6,133 bases of DNA from Deltaproteobacteria bacterium. Its GTDB lineage: Bacteria > Myxococcota_A > UBA9160. Where the stretch lies: contig DOUU01000356.1 in assembly GCA_003520425.1 (NCBI GenBank), positions 27,487 to 33,619 on the forward strand. Direction: 5' to 3'. Made by a program: the position numbers and the translations under genes. Shown piece after piece: positions 1 to 5,063 of this stretch. Positions within the stretch are counted from its first letter, which is position 1, and each line of letters begins with the position of its first letter. A model generated the notes under the pieces. The model saw only the letters and a program-made list of their open reading frames with translations. It searched no databases and was not told where the DNA came from.

Positions 1-27
1 TTATAACTGAATGATTCATTCAGTCAA
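1..27 (-). promoter_or_regulatory. Probable sigma70-type promoter reading left out of the window
   Basis: On the minus strand TTGACT (27 to 22) is a near-consensus -35 box. It is followed after 16 bases by TATAA at 5 to 1; the sixth base of the -10 box lies outside the window. The stretch is an AT-rich island in otherwise very GC-rich DNA. It lies downstream of the last gene of the frd unit and points away from it, so it should drive a minus-strand gene just left of the window. The spacer is filled by a perfect palindrome (separate entry), so this promoter is probably controlled by a repressor. The boxes are seen directly; activity and target are inferred. Confidence 0.55.
6..24. promoter_or_regulatory. 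Perfect 19-base palindromic operator candidate
   Basis: ACTGAATGA (6-14), a single central T (15) and TCATTCAGT (16-24) form an uninterrupted 9+1+9 inverted repeat. It lies between the -35 and -10 boxes of the leftward promoter and overlaps the last three bases of the -35 box. A short perfect palindrome in a promoter spacer is typical of operators for homodimeric repressors, TetR-family proteins in particular. A regulator bound here would block RNA polymerase. The regulator is not in the window; the gene immediately to the left could be the regulator itself or its target. Confidence 0.5.
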
Positions 28-50
28 TCCCTCCCGGGCGCTCACGGGAA

Positions 51-73
51 CCCGCGGAGCGATCGTGCGCGGG
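51..73 (-). terminator. Weak GC-rich hairpin after the frd-MAPEG unit
   Basis: CCCGCG (51-56) and CGCGGG (68-73) can pair around an 11-base loop, about 27 bases past the MAPEG stop codon on the minus strand. Only TTCCCG follows, so there is no U-tract. The position suits the end of the operon transcript, but a 6-bp GC stem with a long loop is easily found by chance in such GC-rich sequence. This is a low-confidence call. Confidence 0.22.
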
Positions 74-99
74 AGGAGCGCTCGCGAAGTCGCCGCTCG

Positions 100-519
100 C
101 TAGGTGGCCCGAACCGATCCCGTGATGAGGATCATCCCGAGCAGACACAGGACCTGGAGGCTGAAGAACGCAAACCGAATCTGGATGGCGCGATCGCTGC
201 CCGAGCTGATGTGCGTCACCGATTGGCCGATGCGCGCCGCGAGATAGAGCTCCGCAAAACGGTCGAGCCACAGGGCGTCCGCACCGATCACCGCCCCGGT
301 CAGCACCACCGCCGAAAAGAGCGGGAGATTCTCGAGGCAGTTCATGTGGGCGCGGTTCAAGCGCCAGTAGCGATCCCCGCCGTGGGGAATGCCGGCCGTG
401 AAATCGCTCGCCCGCGCTTTGCCTGCGAGAATCTGACGGATGCGCACCGCCGCGATCGCAAGCAGGAGCAGCACCGTCCACAAGATGAACCCGAAGAGGC
501 ACGTGAGGGGAATCGTCAC
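100..519 (-). CDS. MAPEG-family integral membrane protein
   Basis: A 139-residue protein of the MAPEG family (membrane-associated proteins in eicosanoid and glutathione metabolism), the usual size for bacterial members. It has four hydrophobic stretches at about 6-25, 65-82, 88-103 and 114-134. The family signature lies at 55-68, with Arg56, Ala57, His58, Asn60, Glu63, Asn64 and Pro66 in the order seen in microsomal glutathione S-transferase relatives, followed by Ala95-Arg96 in the third helix region. Eukaryotic relatives use glutathione; the substrate of most bacterial members is unknown, so no reaction is assigned. The start is a GTG only four bases after the frdD stop codon (TAG at 524-526), with a weak AGGGA upstream, so translation probably depends on ribosomes finishing frdD. 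It is the last gene of the frd unit. Confidence 0.85.
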   Translation of the reverse strand: MTIPLTCLFGFILWTVLLLLAIAAVRIRQILAGKARASDFTAGIPHGGDRYWRLNRAHMNCLENLPLFSAVVLTGAVIGADALWLDRFAELYLAARIGQSVTHISSGSDRAIQIRFAFFSLQVLCLLGMILITGSVRAT

Positions 520-523
520 GGGA

Positions 524-883
524 CTAGAGCTTCCCTACGGCCACAGCCGCGATCCCGGTCACGACGAGCGCCGCGGCGTAGCACGCCGGCGCAACGACGC
601 CGTCGCTGCGGATCCCCCGCAGGTCGATCACGAAGTGGCGCAGATGGTTCGCGCCGTTCCAGAAGGGGAGCACGATCAGCACGAACAACGCGAGCCTGCC
701 GATCGGGTTCGCGGCCAGCGCGTGGGCCCGCTCGTACGAGAGCGCGCCCTCGGGGAGCCAGCCGAGCGGGGCTGCGATGCAGAGCATGAAGATGAATGCG
801 GGCATGAGCAGGCACCCGACGAAGAACCCGCCGCCGAACAGTGCCCAGATGACCGGCTCCAAGCGCGCAATCAGATGCTTCAT
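524..883 (-). CDS. frdD: Fumarate reductase membrane anchor subunit D
   Basis: A 119-residue hydrophobic subunit matching the length of E. coli FrdD. With FrdC it anchors the FrdAB catalytic dimer in the cytoplasmic membrane and forms the quinone site. Three membrane helices are visible at about 11-37, 62-77 and 95-116. Conserved FrdD landmarks include Glu9-Pro10 and Trp13, the segment GALSYER (46-52), IGR (61-63) and His80 in the Asn-His-Leu-Arg-His run (79-83); Trp13 and His80 match E. coli residues near the quinone site. The region equivalent to E. coli Phe57, Gln59 and Ser60 is Leu, Ala and Asn (57, 59 and 60). No transmembrane histidine pair for heme is seen. The ATG overlaps the frdC stop as ATGA, and a GGGGGG run lies about 8 bases upstream. 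Confidence 0.92.
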   Translation of the reverse strand: MKHLIARLEPVIWALFGGGFFVGCLLMPAFIFMLCIAAPLGWLPEGALSYERAHALAANPIGRLALFVLIVLPFWNGANHLRHFVIDLRGIRSDGVVAPACYAAALVVTGIAAVAVGKL

Positions 884-1296
884 GGAAAGGCCCCCCAGAG
901 AATGCAGAAAATGAGCGCCGTGGCAGCGACCCATGCCGCGCCCAGAAGCGGCGGGAGGACGGCCAGAGGCGGGCGCGGCAGCGGGCCGATGCGCGGAGGC
1001 TGACTCTTGGCGAACAGCTGGAAAAAGAATCGGCGCGCGGTGAAGACGAACCCGGCGAGCGCCGCCACGTTGTACGCGAGATAGAGGGGATGGCGGAACT
1101 GGCGCAGCAGGTCGTCCCAGGCTTCGGGTCCCGCCGCCAGGGCGTCGACCACGCGCAGGAAGAGCAGGCTCGACAAGAGGAAGAAGACACAGCACGCGCC
1201 GAAGAGCATGTAGGAGCGATAGCGGCCCCGGGCGGGAAACAGGGGCGGCATGACGGGCGGCGCAGTCCGCGTTCGGCCCGGCCGGGACGGGCTCAT
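880..1296 (-). CDS. frdC: Fumarate reductase membrane anchor subunit C
   Basis: A 138-residue anchor subunit with three membrane helices at about 30-50, 70-90 and 111-133. It aligns without gaps to E. coli FrdC from the Tyr-Met-Leu motif (29-31) through GPEAW (56-60) to the end of the second helix. It pairs with FrdD to hold the catalytic dimer and exchange electrons with quinone. The E. coli quinone-site residues Arg28 and Glu29 correspond here to Phe32 and Gly33, and His82 and Trp86 to about Thr86 and Phe90, an unusual loss described in the findings. The ATG at 1296 lies 29 bases after the frdB stop with no strong ribosome site. An in-frame ATG at 1251 would give a 123-residue protein and is a real alternative, because the first 15 residues look disordered. 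The longer start resembles the N-terminal extension of E. coli FrdC. Confidence 0.88.
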   Translation of the reverse strand: MSPSRPGRTRTAPPVMPPLFPARGRYRSYMLFGACCVFFLLSSLLFLRVVDALAAGPEAWDDLLRQFRHPLYLAYNVAALAGFVFTARRFFFQLFAKSQPPRIGPLPRPPLAVLPPLLGAAWVAATALIFCILWGAFP

Positions 1297-1325
1297 GGCG
1301 CGGGGGTCGGCGAGGCGCGCCACGG

Positions 1326-2075
1326 CTACTTCTTCCTCGAGCGCGGGGAGACGAAGCTCTTGGCCCAGTCCACCACCGCAAGGAACTTGGCCTGGTTGAT
1401 GGCCGCCGCAGGATCGACGTTCTTCGGGCAGACCTCGCTGCACTCGTTCGCGTAGGAGCAGGAGTACACGCCCCCCTCTTCCCGGAACACCTGATTGCGC
1501 TCCGCGTCGCCCTCATCCCGCGAATCGAGGTTGTAGCGGTGGCCGAGCGCGATCGCGGCAGGCCCGAGGTAGTCCGGCTCGTTGCCCACGACGGGACACG
1601 CCGCGTAGCAGAGCATGCAGTTGATGCACATGCTGAACTGCTTGAACGCCTCGAGCTCCGCCGGGGACTGGCGGTAGACACCCTCCTCCGGCGCCTTTTC
1701 CTTGGCCCGCAAAATCCAGGGCTTCACGGCCTTGAACTTCTCCATGAACCCCTCGAGCTCGACGACGAGATCGCGGATCACCGGAAAGTTCGAAAGCGGC
1801 CCCACCTCCACCGTGTCGCCGTAATCGGAGAGCGCGGTCTTGCAGGTCAGCTTCGGCTCCCCGTTCACCATCATCCCGCAGCTCCCGCAGACCGCCATCC
1901 GGCAGGACCAGCGATGCGAGAGCGTGCCGTCCACCTCGTCCTTGATGAAATTCAGGGCATCCAGGACCTTCCAGTCGGGCCGGACGGGGATCTCGTAGGT
2001 CTGCGTCTTCGGCACCTCGTCCTTGTCGGGATCGAAGCGCGTGATCACGAAGGTCTTCTTCTGCCGGTCGCTCAT
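1326..2075 (-). CDS. frdB: Fumarate reductase iron-sulfur subunit
   Basis: A 249-residue subunit (E. coli FrdB is 244) that carries electrons between the FAD of FrdA and membrane quinone. The N-terminal plant-ferredoxin-like domain holds Cys58, Cys63, Cys66 and Cys78 for a [2Fe-2S] cluster. The C-terminal domain has Cys150, Cys153, Cys156 and Cys216 for [4Fe-4S], and Cys160, Cys206 and Cys212 for [3Fe-4S]. Ala209 stands where a fourth cysteine would be needed to make the last cluster [4Fe-4S], so a 3Fe cluster is expected. Lys230 matches E. coli FrdB Lys228, which contacts menaquinone. The start ATG (2075-2073) shares one base with the frdA stop (TGATG), with GAGGAG and GGAAG just upstream inside frdA, so the two are translationally coupled. 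All cluster ligands are present and the gene looks intact. Confidence 0.96.
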   Translation of the reverse strand: MSDRQKKTFVITRFDPDKDEVPKTQTYEIPVRPDWKVLDALNFIKDEVDGTLSHRWSCRMAVCGSCGMMVNGEPKLTCKTALSDYGDTVEVGPLSNFPVIRDLVVELEGFMEKFKAVKPWILRAKEKAPEEGVYRQSPAELEAFKQFSMCINCMLCYAACPVVGNEPDYLGPAAIALGHRYNLDSRDEGDAERNQVFREEGGVYSCSYANECSEVCPKNVDPAAAINQAKFLAVVDWAKSFVSPRSRKK

Positions 2076-3796
2076 CAGTACTTCCGCTCCTCGGGCTGGA
2101 ACCGCGTGATGGTGACCGCCTTCTTTTCCAGGCGCGGACCCGCGGGCGTGAAGAAGACGAGCAAGTGGTGCAGGAATTTCTGGTCGTTGCGCGTCGGATA
2201 GTCCCTGCAAGCATGCGCGCCGCGTGACTCCTGGCGAGCCAGGGCGGCGACCGCGATGGTTTCCGCGACGTCGAGCATATTGCCGAGCTCGAGGGCGGTC
2301 AGAATCTCGGTGTTGAAGACCTTGCTCGAATCCTCCAGTGCAAGGTCGGCATAGCGGCCCTTGAGCTGCGCGACCTCGGCCACGGTCTGTTGCATGGACG
2401 CCTGATCGCGGTACACGCCGCAGCCGCGTTCCATGGCGAGGTTCATCTCCCTGCGGATCTGGGAAATCCTCTCGCCGCCCTTCTTGCGGCCGCGCAGGGC
2501 ATCGATGCGCGCCATCTCCTCCTCGCCCTGGCGACGCAGCGCCGTCTCGTTGCCCTCGCTCGTCCCACGCGCGTACTTCAAGGCCTCGATCGCCGCACGC
2601 GCACCGAACACGAGGCACTCGGTCAAGGAGTTGGACCCGAGACGATTGGCGCCATTGAGCGAGACGCTCGCGCACTCGCCCGCGGCGTAGAGGCCGGGCA
2701 GATCCGTCGCGCCTGTCACATTCGTGTCTACGCCGCCCATCATGTAGTGGACGACCGGGCGAATCGGAATCGGCTGGTGCACGGGGTCGACACCCGCGTA
2801 GGTCTTGGACAGCTCTCGCACGAACGGGAGCCGCTTCATGATCTTGGCCTCTCCGAGGTGGCGCAGGTCCAGCTGGACGTGCTCGCCGTACGCGCCTTTG
2901 ATCCCGCGGCCGGCGCTGATCTCCTGCATGATCGCCCGCGAGATCATGTCCCGGGGTCCAAGCTCAGCCTTCTGGCCCACTCCATAGTCGCGGGTCACGA
3001 GGAAGCGCTCGCCCTCGGAGTTGATCAGGTAGCCGCCCTCGCCACGGGAGGCCTCGGTGATCAGGATGCCGGTACCGGGCAGCCCGGTCGGGTGATATTG
3101 AACGAACTCCATATCCTTGAGGCCGACACCGGCGCGGTATGCGAGCGCCATGCCGTCTCCGGTCTTGATGGTGCCGTTGGTCGTGAACGGGAAGCACTTG
3201 CCGGCACCGCCCGTCGCGAGGATCACGGCGCGACCGAGGACGACGCGCGTCTTGCCCTCTCGCATATCCAGGGCGGCGACGCCTTTCACGGCGCCGCCGT
3301 CCACGAGGAGCTTGGTCACGAAGTACTCGTCGTAGCGAACGATGCGGTCGAATCGCATGCAATGCTGGAAGAGCGTGTGGAGCATGTGGAAGCCGACCTT
3401 GTCGGCGGCGTACCACGTGCGAGGGATCTGCATGCCGCCGAAGGGCCTCGTGGCCACGCTGCCGTCGTCGTTGCGGCTCCATGGACATCCCCAGTGCTCG
3501 AGTCGCGTGAGCTCCAGCGGGGCCTGTTCGACGAAGTAGTCGACCACGTCTTGGTCCGCGAGAAAATCGGAGCCCTTGACGGTGTCGTACGCGTGCTTGT
3601 CAAGGCTGTCGTCCGAGCCCGGGACCACCGCGGCGGCTCCGCCTTCGGCGGAGACCGTGTGGCTGCGCATCGGATAGACCTTCGAGACGAGGGCCACGGT
3701 GACCTTGGGATCCGCCTCGACGGCGGCGATGGCGGCGCGGATCCCCGCCCCGCCTCCTCCCACGATGACGATGTCGTGCCGAACGACCTCGACCAC
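2075..3796 (-). CDS. frdA: Fumarate reductase flavoprotein subunit
   Basis: A 573-residue catalytic subunit that interconverts fumarate and succinate on covalently bound FAD at the cytoplasmic face of the membrane. The Rossmann motif is GGGGAG (13-18). His46, in the Ser-His-Thr-Val run, is the expected covalent FAD attachment site. Active-site residues match E. coli FrdA: His235 (His232), Arg282 in LGPRD (Arg287), His350 (His355) and Arg385 in GANRLGSNS (Arg390). Glu51 sits where fumarate reductases have Glu and E. coli succinate dehydrogenase has Gln, which favours the fumarate reductase name. However, the loop between His235 and Arg282 is about eight residues shorter than in E. coli FrdA, and the C-terminus stops at ERKY, as in many SdhA proteins. 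The GTG start follows GGGAGGAG by four bases. Reversible operation as succinate:quinone reductase cannot be excluded. Confidence 0.96.
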   Translation of the reverse strand: MVEVVRHDIVIVGGGGAGIRAAIAAVEADPKVTVALVSKVYPMRSHTVSAEGGAAAVVPGSDDSLDKHAYDTVKGSDFLADQDVVDYFVEQAPLELTRLEHWGCPWSRNDDGSVATRPFGGMQIPRTWYAADKVGFHMLHTLFQHCMRFDRIVRYDEYFVTKLLVDGGAVKGVAALDMREGKTRVVLGRAVILATGGAGKCFPFTTNGTIKTGDGMALAYRAGVGLKDMEFVQYHPTGLPGTGILITEASRGEGGYLINSEGERFLVTRDYGVGQKAELGPRDMISRAIMQEISAGRGIKGAYGEHVQLDLRHLGEAKIMKRLPFVRELSKTYAGVDPVHQPIPIRPVVHYMMGGVDTNVTGATDLPGLYAAGECASVSLNGANRLGSNSLTECLVFGARAAIEALKYARGTSEGNETALRRQGEEEMARIDALRGRKKGGERISQIRREMNLAMERGCGVYRDQASMQQTVAEVAQLKGRYADLALEDSSKVFNTEILTALELGNMLDVAETIAVAALARQESRGAHACRDYPTRNDQKFLHHLLVFFTPAGPRLEKKAVTITRFQPEERKY

Positions 3797-3800
3797 GCTG

Positions 3801-3808
3801 CTCCTCCC
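3801..3808 (-). promoter_or_regulatory. Ribosome binding site fixing the frdA GTG start
   Basis: The minus strand reads GGGAGGAG, then CAGC, then GTG (3796-3794). It is the strongest Shine-Dalgarno sequence near this gene and places the start eight codons before the beta strand of the FAD-binding fold. The open frame continues upstream to 5059, but there it runs antisense to the SDR gene and has no FrdA-like content. Confidence 0.8.
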
Positions 3809-3839
3809 ACCTGTGCCCGGGTTTAGCGCACCTTGGGGG

Positions 3840-3864
3840 TCCTGGCAGGGAAAAATGCCCAGGA
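3840..3864. promoter_or_regulatory. Inverted repeat in the frdA/SDR divergent region
   Basis: TCCTGGCA (3840-3847) and TGCCCAGGA (3856-3864) are complementary over eight pairs with one bulged C, around the A-rich centre GGGAAAAA. It lies 44 bases upstream of the frdA start and 76 bases upstream of the SDR start, inside the only space available for both promoters. It could be an operator or an RNA hairpin in the frdA leader. No convincing -35/-10 pair or FNR-type site is visible in the 144-base interval. Confidence 0.3.
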
Positions 3865-3926
3865 GCGCCCCTCGACCCGGGGGGCACCGGCTGGTAAGAC
3901 TGGGCCTCGCGGCTTCAGACGGAGAG

Positions 3927-3932
3927 AAGGAG
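3927..3932 (+). promoter_or_regulatory. Ribosome binding site fixing the SDR GTG start
   Basis: AAGGAG, spaced eight bases from the GTG at 3941, selects that start. A longer in-frame reading from TTG at 3833 has no comparable site, would add 36 residues with no SDR character and would run through the promoter region. Confidence 0.75.
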
Positions 3933-3940
3933 TCTCGAGA

Positions 3941-4705
3941 GTGCTGCGTGAACGCTTCTCCCTCGCCGGAAAGACGGCGCTCGTGACGGGCGCTTCCCGG
4001 GGCATCGGCCGTGCCATCGCGCTCGGCTTCGCTGAACACGGCGCCGATCTCGTGCTGTCGTCGCGAAAACGCGAAGCGCTCGAGAGCGTGGCCAAGGAGG
4101 TCGAGGCCCTCGGCCGGCAGGCGCACGTCGCGACGGTCAACATGAGCGACGAGGCATCGATCTCGGCACTGGTCCGCGGGCTGGAGGGAGCAGGGCTCGT
4201 GATCGACGTGCTCGTGAACAATGCGGCCACAAACCCGGTGATGGCCGGCGTCCTGGATCTTGGGATCGCAGCCTGGCGCAAGGTCTTCGAGACCAACGTA
4301 ACGGGAGTCTTTCTGCTCTCGCAGGCCATTGCCCGGGGAATGGCATCGCGGGGAGCGGGGTCGATCGTGAACATCGCCTCGAACGGCGGCCTTCACGCCA
4401 CGCCGGCGCTCGCGGCCTACGGCGCGTCGAAGGCCGCGCTCATCCATCTGACGAAGACGATGGCCATGGAGCTCGGGCCACGCGGCATCCGGGTGAACGC
4501 GATCGCGCCCGGACTCATCGAAACGCACATGGCGCGAGCGCTCCTCGACCACCAAGCCGGATACGAGGCCTATCTCAAGCGCAACCCGCTCCGCCGCCAC
4601 GGCCAGCCCGACGAGATCGCGGGCGCCGCGTTGCTGCTGGCGAGTGACGCGGGGAGCTATGCCAATGGCGAGGTGCTGGTGGTGGATGGTGGAGCGACGC
4701 TCTAG
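3941..4705 (+). CDS. Short-chain dehydrogenase/reductase (SDR), probably NADP(H)-dependent
   Basis: A 254-residue classical SDR oxidoreductase, the typical family length. The cofactor motif TGASRGIG is at 16-23. Arg20 and the Ser-Ser-Arg run at 40-42, after the second beta strand, favour NADP(H) over NAD(H). NNAA (93-96) stabilises the core. The catalytic tetrad is complete: Asn119, Ser147, Tyr160 and Lys164. The C-terminal APGLIET (189-195) and VVDGGA (247-252) segments are standard. The NNAATNP run and the APGLI segment resemble the DHRS4-like carbonyl reductase branch, but substrate cannot be deduced. The gene is transcribed divergently from frdA with 144 bases between starts and has no same-strand neighbour here, so a link to the frd genes rests on position alone. 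Its TAG stop lies in a CTAG that also supplies the stop of a doubtful minus-strand frame. Confidence 0.93.
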   Translation: MLRERFSLAGKTALVTGASRGIGRAIALGFAEHGADLVLSSRKREALESVAKEVEALGRQAHVATVNMSDEASISALVRGLEGAGLVIDVLVNNAATNPVMAGVLDLGIAAWRKVFETNVTGVFLLSQAIARGMASRGAGSIVNIASNGGLHATPALAAYGASKAALIHLTKTMAMELGPRGIRVNAIAPGLIETHMARALLDHQAGYEAYLKRNPLRRHGQPDEIAGAALLLASDAGSYANGEVLVVDGGATL

Positions 4706-4711
4706 GAGCGG

Positions 4712-4737
4712 CCTGCCCACCCCAACCAAAGGGCAGG
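4712..4737 (+). terminator. 7-bp hairpin just after the SDR stop
   Basis: CCTGCCC (4712-4718) and GGGCAGG (4731-4737) pair perfectly around a 12-base loop, starting six bases after the SDR stop codon. The position and GC stem suit a transcription terminator, possibly working in both directions between the convergent genes. No U-run follows on either strand, so an intrinsic terminator of standard type is not proven. Confidence 0.4.
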
Positions 4738-4761
4738 ATCTCTCCGCCCCGCGAGCCGGCT

Positions 4762-4797
4762 CCGTGCCCTCCGATCCGCGCACAGCGGATCGCACGG
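4762..4797. repeat. Compound hairpin, 8-bp perfect stem extended by 5 bp across a bulge
   Basis: CGATCCGC (4772-4779) pairs perfectly with GCGGATCG (4785-4792) around the 5-base loop GCACA. CCGTG (4762-4766) then pairs with CACGG (4793-4797), leaving CCCTC (4767-4771) as a one-sided bulge. Read on the minus strand, the next two positions outward are G-A and A-G mismatches followed by further G-C pairs, a pattern seen in structured RNAs. It could be a terminator, a dispersed palindromic repeat or part of a non-coding RNA; I cannot tell which. Confidence 0.4.
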
Positions 4798-4829
4798 CTC
4801 CGCCACGGGAGCGAGCCATGCGAAGGCTT

Positions 4830-4874
4830 GGTCTCCCATGGCAAGCATCCGATGGGTGAGAGGGAGACCCCTCT
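4830..4874. repeat. Overlapping inverted repeats
   Basis: GGTCTCCC (4830-4837) is the exact reverse complement of GGGAGACC (4862-4869). Inside it, CCCAT (4835-4839) can pair with ATGGG (4852-4856). AGAGGG (4859-4864) and CCCTCT (4869-4874) can form a competing hairpin with a 4-base loop. GCCATG (4815-4820) and CATGGC (4837-4842) add another alternative. The mutually exclusive pairings resemble a switching or processed RNA, but there is no further evidence of function. Confidence 0.35.
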
Positions 4875-5063
4875 GCGACACGAAATCCAAGGTCAGGACA
4901 AGGTTCTCCCTTTGAACGCCGAACCGCTCGAGGCGTAGCGTTTCGACGTTCACGCCGCCCGGGAGATGACACCAGATCTTCGTCGGGCGGCTGAATCCAT
5001 CGGAGCGAGAGAACAGAGCCGGGTCGAGCCGAGGACGCTCCAAACGCCCCCGCGGCCATGGCC

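Larger units (their letters stand above)
4702..5043 (-). other. Doubtful open frame following the agmatine deiminase gene
   Basis: A minus-strand frame, from TTG at 5043 or a GTG at 5127 overlapping the preceding gene, would encode about 113 or 141 residues. The middle (4990 to 4800) has GC-rich third positions and a plausible alternating beta-strand pattern (RLERFGVQRENLVLTLDFV), which looks protein-like. The ends are Arg/Pro-rich and low in information, there is no good ribosome site, and the last third lies over two inverted repeats. I do not recognise the family; a faint hot-dog thioesterase flavour is not enough for a name. It may be a small real gene, a decayed gene remnant or chance. 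Confidence 0.2.
4706..5063. other. Convergent intergenic region with several inverted repeats
   Basis: This 358-base interval lies between the stop of the SDR gene and the stop of the agmatine deiminase gene. Apart from the doubtful frame (separate entry), its main content is a cluster of self-complementary sequences in its left half (4712-4874): a 7-bp stem, a compound 8+5-bp stem, a long-range 8-bp pair and a 6-bp hairpin. I see nothing definite in 4880-5063 other than the middle of the doubtful frame. No tRNA, rRNA or transposase is recognisable. Confidence 0.6.

Noticed and set aside
440..1003. Plus-strand frame opposite frdD and frdC
   Set aside because: Low-information charged translation. 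The minus-strand frames encode clear anchor subunits with membrane helices and correct overlaps.
880..1296. Heme-binding anchor (SdhC/SdhD type)
   Set aside because: FrdC and FrdD show no paired transmembrane histidines suitable as heme ligands, and both lengths and landmarks match the heme-free E. coli anchors.
2390..3826. Long plus-strand open frame (478 codons) antisense to frdA
   Set aside because: It lies opposite frdA, which has every expected active-site residue. Long antisense frames are common in GC-rich genes, and the translation has no recognisable domain.
3833..3940. Longer SDR start at TTG 3833
   Set aside because: The added residues are not SDR-like and would consume the divergent promoter region. 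AAGGAG eight bases before GTG 3941 decides the start.
3797..5059. Upstream in-frame extension of frdA to 5059
   Set aside because: It runs antisense through the complete SDR gene and has no flavoprotein content. The GTG at 3796 has a strong ribosome site and the correct N-terminus.
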